Below, one piece after another: positions 56,801 to 64,000 of a stretch of DNA of 64,000 nt. Under the pieces are notes generated by a model, which was not told where the DNA came from, did not search any database, and worked only from the letters and a program-made list of their open reading frames with translations. The DNA lies in contig NZ_CP159837.1 of NCBI RefSeq assembly GCF_040564635.1, positions 1,367,001-1,431,000 of the forward strand. Reading direction: 5' to 3'. Source of the DNA: Planktothricoides raciborskii GIHE-MW2 (lineage in GTDB: Bacteria > Cyanobacteriota > Cyanobacteriia > Cyanobacteriales > Laspinemataceae). Both the position numbers and the translations under genes were made by a program. Each line of letters starts with the position of its first letter. Position 1 is the stretch's first letter.

Positions 56801-57535
56801 GACGAAAATGGCATCATAATTCCCCCAGGAATGTTTATTCCTGCCGCTGAACGCTATAACCTCATGCCCAAAATTGACCGCTGGGTGATCCGCAATTTAT
56901 TTAGTTATCTATCCAGCAATCTCAAGCACTCATCCTCTGGAACGAAAACCTCCGCCGATGATCTGCTTTCTCCTTACCCTAAACCCGTTGGCGAATCTAG
57001 TATCTACACCGTCAACCTTTCCGGTGCCAGTTTTAACGATGAGCAATTTCTCTCTTTTCTCCAAGAGCAATTTGCTCAATATCAAATTCCCCCCCAAATG
57101 ATCTGCTTTGAAGTCACCGAAACTTTTGCGATTAGCAATTTAAACAAAGCGATCCAGTTTATTCACGCCCTAAAACAACTGGGTTGCTCCTTTGCCTTAG
57201 ATGATTTTGGCAGTGGAATGTCTTCTTTGACCTATTTAAAAAATCTGCCGGTAGATTATGTCAAAATTGACGGCTACTTTGTCAAAAATATTCTCGAAGA
57301 TCCGGTTAATGCCGCGATGATTGAAGCCATCAACAAACTTACTCATGCGATCGGCTTACAAACCATTGCGGAATTTGTCGAAAATGAGCAAATTTTGCAT
57401 AAACTCCAAGAATTAGGAGTGGATTATGTCCAAGGCTATGGCATTGCCAAACCCAGTCCCTTGGGAGGAAATTTGATTAATATGTCGATCGCCAAACAAA
57501 AACCAAAACCCTCACGGCAAGTCCAAGCGGGATAG
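53822..57535 (+). CDS. Multi-sensor diguanylate cyclase/phosphodiesterase (PAS-PAS-GAF-PAS-GGDEF-EAL)
   Basis: ATG follows AGGAGG directly. There are two or three N-terminal helices (residues about 35-125), PAS at about 190-290, PAS/PAC at about 305-430 (ITYVNDKFCQIAGYSREELI), GAF at about 445-590, a short coiled coil, then PAS at about 645-765. GGDEF at about 775-930 has an intact RLGGDEFAL near 855, so cyclase activity is likely. In the EAL domain (about 960-1225) the name motif reads YEILIRI, but the metal-site DDFGSGMSSL and the VKIDGYFV segment are kept. It would control c-di-GMP in response to unknown signals. A decayed GGDEF gene follows. Confidence 0.93.
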   Translation: MLTLFKILWMQKPSIALVSGTSEMPQMCLTMVLDSCNVVLSLVLGIIFWQWFRRFNPQFTMSPVRIFSVLLPLSIALGVLNLLLPGQDDPWIYWVLKILPGTISVVVAAALGTRIFSRSSQEEVCDVIPCQSPFIPAQVPSEGRSSESVSPFFSDYPCVISCVDAHPEKQLAMQFCQNLHTKLQAKNAEFEGIFQAFPDLFLLVDNDGTILDYQGEHRCNIHISPTAIGQQKIQELLPSPVASQYEQAIRLVAKHQWMTTIEYEIGGSAGEQIYEARLIPFWHQKIMMFIRNTTDKKQAQSALCQSYKELSDLKYALDQSAIIAVTDRKGTITYVNDKFCQIAGYSREELIGQNHRIVKSDEHSSEFFRNLWSTIAQGKIWRGEIKNKTKDGHDYWVDTTIVPFLDQQGKPFQYLSIHTDITDRKQAEKALHQQQKRLSILHQIDRAILEAEEPEAIAEVTVKYLRTLLPCQRVSVISFNLKTDEAIVLAIDADRESCILAGNRLPLMNQDGFASPDKLTNGVLVVKDILELSNLTPVQESLKAEGLRSCVCIPLKSRNSLLGSLNLWSNRPGGFSDAQIAIAQEVTDSLAIAIQQARLRQTVQSYAQELEHRVAQRTAELLKVNQQLRKEIEQRQEIEAQLYHEKEVAQVTLNSIGDAVITTDLNGIIQSLNPQAEILTGWRQSEAQGQPLKLVLQLFNAVTGDPVENFLSASITSRLSAFSHHTLIRNRDAEEFIVEPSVAFIRMSNAEIIGMVVICRDVTENRKLAAQLCWEASHDPLTNLINRREFKRRLSELMEEKSTTESEHSLCYLDLDQFKIVNDTCGHAAGDELLRQITTLLQSQIRKTDLLARLGGDEFALLLYECPLKQARQVAEDLRQVVQDFRFVWQDKTFSIGVSIGLVKLDPVVTSLADVMSAADSAMYAAKDAGRNRIHVYQANDQELAQRQGDMQWVSRLVKALEEDRFCLYSQAIAPAQPDSGKPDHYEILIRITDENGIIIPPGMFIPAAERYNLMPKIDRWVIRNLFSYLSSNLKHSSSGTKTSADDLLSPYPKPVGESSIYTVNLSGASFNDEQFLSFLQEQFAQYQIPPQMICFEVTETFAISNLNKAIQFIHALKQLGCSFALDDFGSGMSSLTYLKNLPVDYVKIDGYFVKNILEDPVNAAMIEAINKLTHAIGLQTIAEFVENEQILHKLQELGVDYVQGYGIAKPSPLGGNLINMSIAKQKPKPSRQVQAG

Positions 57536-58188
57536 AAGCTTTTAGGGGCTTTTCTGGGGGCAGGGGATACCACTCTTGCCCCCATTTCATATCGTCGTCA
57601 TACGGAGATATCACGGAGATATTTCTGTATAGCGTTGCTCATTACAGCGTTTCTCATAAAGGCACTTATTTTTCTCTGTCCCGAACCGCTTGATGCGGGA
57701 ATCCACAATTTTATTTTACTAAACCTCACCGGATTAAAAATATAAATTAACTAAATTAACTAATACCAATTCCAAAAATTATTGCTACAATTACGAGGTT
57801 AATTGGGGCATTAGTAGGGGCGAAAGAAAAGGCGGTGGTCGCCCCGCGCAATGGCGCAAGCCGCCGCGCCCCTGCTGTTGCATGACGTTGGGATAAAATT
57901 AAGCGAATAAAAAATCTAGCCAAAGATCAGGAGAATTTTTATATAAATCAACAGATCAATCATTCACGGCACATCCCAGTCTCCTTTGGAGATGACTTTG
58001 ATGATTTTTCAGATCAGTCTAGGCAGAATTTTCTCCGTGATTTAAGATAAGCTATTCATCAATTCAGATATATTCTCAATCCAAATATAAATAAATTGTA
58101 AAGAATAGCCAAGCATCATTAAAGGGAGAAACACAGGGAGAAACACAATGACCAGCGATAGGATTCAGGAGGAAATCAGTCAAAAAAA
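57536..58188. other. Intergenic region with repeat debris
   Basis: No gene. It contains a GC-rich palindromic piece at about 57820-57880 (gccgccgcgcccctgc, cgaaagaaaaggcggtggtcg) and AT-rich sequence. An AGGAGG at 58167-58172 is the ribosome binding site of the following pseudogene. Confidence 0.4.
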
Positions 58189-60599
58189 ATGAAACAAAAC
58201 CAACCATCCACGCTTGAGTAGGGGTGGGTTCTCACAGGGTCAATGTTTGGCGATCGGTCTGCTGACTGGTATCGTTTTGTCCGTTATGGCATCGGTGGTG
58301 GTCTGGCAGAGTGAACGGGATGAGTGGCAACGTCAATATGAAACTGGGACAAAAAAAGTGGCGATCGCTTTGCAAAAGGCTATTAATACTGATTTGAAAG
58401 TCTTTGATGAGATTAAAGCTTTTTATGTCGCCTCTGAAGCGGTTGAAGAAACAGAATTTCAGCTTTTTGTCCAAAATTCCATGCCCCAACATCCTTCCGT
58501 GGATATGGTCGCCTGGATTCCCTCTTTCCCGGCAACTCAGTCCCCTCAAACTTTGAATCCAGTAAACCCAGATGGCGATTCGCTTTTCCGTTTTCCTGGG
58601 AATCACTCAGCCGCTACTCAGGGGGGCGATCGCCAGCCATGCCTACCCATTAGATATCTAGCTTCTAAAACTCAGAATTTAATGTGGGCTTTGATTTTGC
58701 CCAGGCAAGCAGATTGCTCTATTTTCAGGAAGCAAAAGATACGGAGGAAATAATTTTATTTAGTCCGATGAAGGCGATCGCTGGGGCAGACAAATTTATC
58801 GCCGACCAACCCTTAAAAATTTGGGCAATTTCAGCCATTTATCAAAATTAATTAAATTATTTTACCGTTTAATTTAGTCGTCAAACTTAATTGTTTTTTC
58901 TGATTGTGACCTTTAATTTCAACCATATTTAAGAGCGAATTAGCCAAAACAAAAAACCAGATATATACCAAAAAATACGATAATTAAATTGGTAAAATTG
59001 CTGAAACAATATACAGCAAATGAGCCTGATTTTTGGCAAATACATTCAGCCAAAAAATCATCACATAACATATTTTTGAAAATATTATATTTTTGAACTT
59101 TTGAACATATTTTAGCAATTTATCAAGCTACTACTGGACAGTGGTTAAAAACCATCACTCATAACCAAGATTTAAATCTGCTCAAATTGCTTTGTCCATA
59201 AACCAATAATTGTCTGAAATATCTGCAAATTGGCAATCAAAAATGGTCGGTGCAGTTTTTACCCACCGCCGCCTATCTTAACCACCAACTCAGGTCAAAA
59301 GTATGGCTTACTTTACTCTTCTGCCTGACCATTAGTGGGCGTGTGAGTGCCGACTTGCCTGGATTTTTATCCCGCTATCGCCACCGGCAAAAGTCTCAAA
59401 TACTGTTTGGACAAATGCAGCAATAATTGATGGAATTACGGCAGCAAAACAATGATTTACAAATTTTACTAGAAACAATAATAAACAATAGTGAACATGA
59501 TTTACAATAAAATTTAACAAGACAGGATAAGGCTTATGAAGAAATGGAAATACCCAACCTATAACTCATAACAATTAACTCTGAAGTCATCTTGTTAGGG
59601 AAAATGATTAATTTGCTTCAGGCTTGTTTCACGCAACAAGACCATAAAAACACAATTTAATTTATGCTCTGAATTTAGGCGCCAGCTTTTTCCCCAGCAA
59701 TCTGGGGCAATTTATCTAATTTTTGAGTCAAAAAATATGGTAAATTTATTAGTAAATCGAAAAAAATACACCAATTAAGTTTGTTTTTAACATCCATTAT
59801 TGCTGGTCTTTACGCAGTGGGCGATCGCATTTGACCGCGACCACAAAGATTTACCATGTCAACATTATGATTCGAGTTATACGGAAGAATCTCTCTGTAT
59901 TCCTTTGAAGGCTCAAGGGGAAACTTTTGGAATCCTGGATTTAACAACAAATTCATCCTCAAATAAATTAACGGAAGCCAAGCAAAAACTCGCTTTGGCT
60001 GTAGCGGAACATACTGGGTTAGCTTTAGCCAATTTAAAACTCCGAGAAACTCTCCGACTCCCAAGTATTCGCGATGCCCTCACTGGGTTATATAATCGTC
60101 GTTATTTAGAAGAATATTTAGCCACATAAACTCATCGATGTCAACGCTCTGGAAAATCTTTTGCGGTGGTGATGATCGATGTGGATCATTTTAAAAAGTT
60201 TAATGATACTTTTGGGCACAAAACTGGGAATATGGTACTGCAAAAATTGGGCATATTTTTGCAATAAAGTGTGCGAAATTTCGATGTGGCTTGCCGTTAT
60301 GAGGGAGAAGAGTTAACCCTCTGATTTTACCGGAAGTCTCTTTAGAGGAGACGCAAAAAATTGCGGAGAAAATTCGCCTGGGAGTGAAGCAGTTGAATCT
60401 GAAATCTCATCATCAGTCTGTGGGGGCAATTACTATTTCTTTAGGAGTGGCGATTTTCCCTCAAGATGGTTGGACGAGCGATCAACTTCTGGAATCGGCG
60501 GATCAAGCACTTTATCGAGCGAATAAAGAAGGGCGCGATCGCGTGGTGACTGCCTCTGAACCAGAGAAAAGTCCGCCCCTGTTGAAAGTTTTATCTTGA
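58189..60599 (+). pseudogene. Decayed CHASE-GAF-GGDEF sensor diguanylate cyclase
   Basis: ATG 58189 follows an AGGAGG, but a frameshift occurs within 10 codons. A 179-codon frame (58214-58753) then encodes a transmembrane helix and a CHASE-like domain. Further pieces lie in several frames: a CHASE tail with a second helix near 59230-59420, a GAF end at 59800-60055, and GGDEF pieces RDALTGLYNRRYLEEYLAT, VVMIDVDHFKKFNDTFGHK and ISLGVAIFPQDGWTSDQLLE. These are separated by at least two in-frame stops and one frameshift. The signature itself reads RYEGEEL. It lies downstream of an intact GGDEF/EAL gene. Confidence 0.85.
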
Positions 60600-60601
60600 A
60601 T

Positions 60602-60870
60602 TGGCTGTTGGTTGGTTGTTGTTGGTTGGTTGTTGTTGGTTGGTTGTTGTTGGTTGGTTGTTGTTGGTTGTTGGTTGGTTGGGGAAAATCGTAGGGGCGA
60701 ATGGCCATTCGCCCGTACAAAAGAAATATCCCTCTTCACTACACCCTACACCCTACACCCTACACGACGGCGGCTTCCCCCTACACCCTACACCCTACAC
60801 GACGGCGGCTTCCCCCTACACCCTACACCCTACACGACGGCGGCTTCCCCCTACACCCTACACTCTACAC
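60602..60870. repeat. Minisatellites upstream of uvrA
   Basis: ggttggttgttgtt units (60610-60680) are followed by three copies of a 35-bp unit containing acgacggcggcttcccc plus ccctaca runs (60739-60870). They happen to be free of stops in the uvrA frame. Confidence 0.85.
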
Positions 60871-60923
60871 CCTACACCCCTTTCTCCGTTACAATTGTTA
60901 ACGTTTTCCTCGACTTTTTATCT

Positions 60924-63911
60924 ATGCTTGACCGTACTGAACGCGCTGGTTTTGATGCCGATTTGAATGCTGTGGCAACTCTGGATGGCCAATCTTTAGC
61001 GGAGGCGATTAATCCAGTTAATGACCAACCGACGAATAATCGGATTAAAATTCGGGGGGCGAGGCAGCATAATCTGAAAAATATTGATTTAGAATTGCCC
61101 CGCGATCGCCTGATTGTGTTTACTGGGGTGTCCGGTTCCGGCAAGTCTTCTCTGGCTTTTGATACGATTTTTGCCGAGGGACAACGGCGTTATGTGGAGT
61201 CTCTAAGCGCTTATGCCCGTCAATTTTTGGGCCAATTGGATAAACCGGATGTGGAGTCAATTTCGGGACTGTCTCCAGCGATTTCTATTGACCAAAAGTC
61301 AACTTCTAATAACCCTCGGTCTACGGTGGGGACGGTGACAGAAATTTATGATTATTTGCGATTATTATTTGGACGGGCTGGAGAACCCCACTGTCCCCAC
61401 TGCGATCGCTCTATTACCCCGCAAACTATTGATGAAATGTGCGATCGCATGATGCAACTAGGCGATCGGACTAAATTTCAAATTCTTGCCCCAGTAGTGC
61501 GAGGCAAAAAAGGCACTCACAAAAAACTTTTATCCAGTATTGCTTCCCAAGGATTTGTCCGGGTGCGGATTAATGGAGAAATTTGCGAATTAACCGATGC
61601 CGTTGAACTGGATAAAAATCAAAAACATACCATTGAAATCGTCGTTGACCGACTGATTAAAAAACCGGGCATTGAAGAACGGTTAACGGATTCTTTATCG
61701 ACGGCTTTACATCATGGGGAAGGATTGGCTTTAGTCGTAATTGAGGAACAGCCAGATTTACTCTTTTCGGAAAACTTTGCCTGTCCCGAACATGGGGCAG
61801 TGATGGAAGAACTTTCTCCCCGATTATTCTCCTTTAATGCTCCTTATGGGGCTTGTCCTGACTGTCATGGTTTGGGCTATTTTCGCCGGTTTTCCCCAGA
61901 TTTAATTATCCCAGATCCCGATGCTCCAGTGCATAGTGCGATCGCGGATGCGTTGCGGAGCAATATCGCGCCTTGGGCTGATAAAGACAATCCTTATTAC
62001 TTGTCCTTACTTTATAGTATTGGCCAAGCATTAGGGTTTGAATTAGACAGTGCTTGGAACCAGTTGACCGCTGAACAGCAAAAGGTGATTTTATTTGGCA
62101 GCGATGAACCAATTTTGATCAAACAAAAGCGCGAAAGCTATGAGCATCAATATATCGGAGTATTGGCTATGCTTGACCGCTATTATGAGAACAGCGCCAG
62201 CGAACTGCAAAAACAAAAACTGGAACCATATCGCATCGATCAACCCTGTGCAACTTGCCAAGGACAGCGCCTCAAACCAGAAGCGTTATCGGTCCGAGTG
62301 GGACAATATCGGATTAATCAAATTACCAGTGTTTCTATTCGCGAAGCCTTAACCCGAATTAACCAGTTAGAATTAAGCGATCGCCAAGCAAAAATTGCCG
62401 AATTAGTTCTCCGAGAAATTCGCGCCCGCTTGCAATTTTTACTTGATGTGGGCTTAGACTACCTCACCCTCGACCGTTCAGCAATGACGCTTTCAGGGGG
62501 AGAAGCCCAGCGAATTCGGCTCGCCACCCAAATTGGTGCCGGATTAACCGGAGTGCTTTATGTATTAGATGAACCCAGCATTGGACTACACCAGCGAGAC
62601 AACGGACGACTGTTAAAAACCTTAACCAAATTACGCAATTTGGGCAATACTTTAATTGTCGTTGAACATGACGAAGAAACCATTAGAAGCGCCGATCATT
62701 TGGTGGATATTGGCCCAGGGGCAGGACTACATGGCGGAGAAATTGTCGTCCAAGGAACCTTAAGCGAACTATTAAATAGTCAGCGTTCTCTGACCGGGGC
62801 TTATTTATCGGGAAGAATAGCCATTGAAACCCCCGCAAACCGACGGGAAGGCAACGGCAAATCTCTTTATGTGAAAAACGCCAAACAGAATAATCTCAAA
62901 AATCTAGATATTGAGATTCCTTTAGGCAAATTAGTCTGTATTACTGGGGTGTCCGGTTCGGGGAAATCTACCCTGGTTAATGAGTTATTATATCCGGCGT
63001 TGGAACATTATTTGACTCGGAAAGTCTCTCTACCCAAAGGTATCGATCGCCTAGAAACTGTGGAACAGCTATCCGCGAACAAAAATCAGGCGATTGACCT
63101 CAAAGCAGCGATCGATAAAGTGATTATTATTGACCAATCACCTATTGGCCGAACTCCTCGGTCAAACCCGGCAACTTATACCGGAGTTTTTGATATTATT
63201 CGGGGTTTATTTGCCGAAACCATTGAAGCTAAAGCCAGGGGATATCAACCGGGACGATTTTCTTTTAATGTCAAAGGAGGACGCTGTGAAGCTTGTAGCG
63301 GTCAAGGGGTTAATGTCATTTCCATGAACTTTTTGCCCGATGTCTATGTGCAATGTGAAATTTGCAAAGGGGCGCGATATAACCGAGAAACTTTGCAAGT
63401 GAAATATAAGGATAAATCCATTGCCGAAGTGTTAAATATGACCGTGGAAGAAGCTTGTTCAATGTTTACAAATATTCCCCGCGCCGCCACTCGGCTGAAA
63501 ACCTTAGTGGATGTAGGATTAGGATATATTACCCTGGGACAACCAGCGCCAACTCTTTCCGGTGGTGAAGCCCAACGGGTAAAGTTAGCCACGGAATTAT
63601 CCCGTCGGGCCACAGGAAAAACCCTTTATTTAATTGATGAACCGACCACCGGCTTATCTTTTTATGATGTGCATCAGTTGTTGAATGTGTTACAACGGTT
63701 AGTAGATAAAGGCAATTCAATTTTAGTGATTGAACATAATTTAGACGTGATTCGTTGTGCAGACTGGGTGATTGATTTAGGCCCTGAAGGAGGCGATCGC
63801 GGTGGGGAAATTGTCGCCGTAGGCACCCCCGAACAAGTGTCAGAAAATTCTCACTCTTATACTGGGCAATATTTAAAACAAGTCTTACAACAACATCCGC
63901 CCAAACCATAA
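60924..63911 (+). CDS. uvrA: Excinuclease ABC subunit A
   Basis: DNA damage recognition ATPase of nucleotide excision repair. Two ABC modules: Walker A GVSGSGKSSLAF and GVSGSGKSTLVN, signature LSGGEAQR twice, Walker B VLYVLDEPSIGL and TLYLIDEPTTGL. Zinc-binding cysteine pairs include CPHC, CPDC, CATC, CEAC and CEIC. The start is set at ATG 60924 (MLDRTERAG), giving 995 aa. The frame is open back to 60612, but that part is minisatellite sequence. No ribosome binding site is obvious. It ends 89 bp before the window edge. Confidence 0.96.
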   Translation: MLDRTERAGFDADLNAVATLDGQSLAEAINPVNDQPTNNRIKIRGARQHNLKNIDLELPRDRLIVFTGVSGSGKSSLAFDTIFAEGQRRYVESLSAYARQFLGQLDKPDVESISGLSPAISIDQKSTSNNPRSTVGTVTEIYDYLRLLFGRAGEPHCPHCDRSITPQTIDEMCDRMMQLGDRTKFQILAPVVRGKKGTHKKLLSSIASQGFVRVRINGEICELTDAVELDKNQKHTIEIVVDRLIKKPGIEERLTDSLSTALHHGEGLALVVIEEQPDLLFSENFACPEHGAVMEELSPRLFSFNAPYGACPDCHGLGYFRRFSPDLIIPDPDAPVHSAIADALRSNIAPWADKDNPYYLSLLYSIGQALGFELDSAWNQLTAEQQKVILFGSDEPILIKQKRESYEHQYIGVLAMLDRYYENSASELQKQKLEPYRIDQPCATCQGQRLKPEALSVRVGQYRINQITSVSIREALTRINQLELSDRQAKIAELVLREIRARLQFLLDVGLDYLTLDRSAMTLSGGEAQRIRLATQIGAGLTGVLYVLDEPSIGLHQRDNGRLLKTLTKLRNLGNTLIVVEHDEETIRSADHLVDIGPGAGLHGGEIVVQGTLSELLNSQRSLTGAYLSGRIAIETPANRREGNGKSLYVKNAKQNNLKNLDIEIPLGKLVCITGVSGSGKSTLVNELLYPALEHYLTRKVSLPKGIDRLETVEQLSANKNQAIDLKAAIDKVIIIDQSPIGRTPRSNPATYTGVFDIIRGLFAETIEAKARGYQPGRFSFNVKGGRCEACSGQGVNVISMNFLPDVYVQCEICKGARYNRETLQVKYKDKSIAEVLNMTVEEACSMFTNIPRAATRLKTLVDVGLGYITLGQPAPTLSGGEAQRVKLATELSRRATGKTLYLIDEPTTGLSFYDVHQLLNVLQRLVDKGNSILVIEHNLDVIRCADWVIDLGPEGGDRGGEIVAVGTPEQVSENSHSYTGQYLKQVLQQHPPKP

Positions 63912-63928
63912 CTTTTGACTCTAAAAAT

Positions 63929-63995
63929 CCCCCCTTTTTTAAGGCAATGCCCTGAGCTTGTCGAAAGGGGGGTTGGGGGGATCGACGCCGGTATT
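63929..63995. repeat. G/C-run dispersed repeat after uvrA
   Basis: aaaatccccccttttttaag and aaaggggggttgggggg are split by gcaatgccctgagcttgtcg, then gatcgacgccggta follows. It is the same family as 4060-4110 but with an insertion between the two arms. It may terminate uvrA. Confidence 0.6.
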
Positions 63996-64000
63996 TTCCC

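Noticed and set aside
60612-60923. 104-codon N-terminal extension of uvrA
   Set aside because: It encodes only minisatellite peptides (VVVGWLLL, TLHPTRRRLP); the conserved protein begins after ATG 60924.

Overview
The window is a chromosomal segment of a cyanobacterium, most likely a filamentous Oscillatoriales-type organism. The evidence is the very frequent HIP1 octamer (gcgatcgc), cyanobacterial marker genes (petL, narB/nirA/narM, DUF4278 and DUF3082 proteins, the Npun_R2479-type HD protein), glutamine riboswitches of the cyanobacterial class, and many dispersed palindromic repeats of the AGAAACCCGGTTTCT kind. The genus is an inference. No rRNA, tRNA, CRISPR array or phage was recognised.

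Layout. 1-10 kb: housekeeping genes (larE, aroB, petL, an SDR-family NAD-binding protein, hemE, aroH, sppA, an EamA transporter, a membrane-anchored HEAT-repeat protein). 10-21 kb: an LD-carboxypeptidase, a small exported protein, an HD-domain metalloprotein, smpB, two tandem glutamine-riboswitch/DUF4278 units, a secreted protein, a DUF3082 protein, ispE, rsmA and a peptidoglycan-binding protein. 21.3-22.9 kb: two identical, directly abutting 804-bp ORF-less group II introns. 23-32 kb: a catalytic/non-catalytic M16 peptidase pair, clpP, a conserved hypothetical protein and an RNase R-type exonuclease.

32-39.3 kb is an accessory island. A 144-aa putative effector ends in a short motif that reappears at the start of the next protein, a 1284-aa NACHT NTPase (bacterial NLR) with about 18 near-identical 34-aa HEAT-like repeats. 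This is the architecture expected of an amyloid-signalling effector/NLR pair. The NLR frame is cut by a TAA, with 116 further open codons in the same frame. A DUF433/DUF5615 toxin-antitoxin pair and arrays of AGAAACCCGGTTTCT palindromes flank it.

39.3-45.6 kb: ubiX, a LapA-domain protein, a membrane Ser/Thr kinase, a 3 x 151-bp tandem repeat and an ABC exporter. 45.9-52.8 kb: a minus-strand nitrate assimilation cluster (nirA, a TonB-C-like protein plus a small broken copy, narB, two psiE-like genes, narM). No nitrate transporter is present here. 53.8-60.6 kb: an intact PAS/GAF/GGDEF/EAL protein followed by a heavily decayed CHASE-GAF-GGDEF pseudogene. 60.9-63.9 kb: uvrA.

Starts were moved from the longest open frame where a ribosome binding site or family knowledge favoured it (larE, sppA, HD protein, the 14254 gene, the 16910 gene, rsmA, the M16 subunit, the ABC exporter, the NLR, uvrA). 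All homology statements come from reading the sequence. No database search was run.
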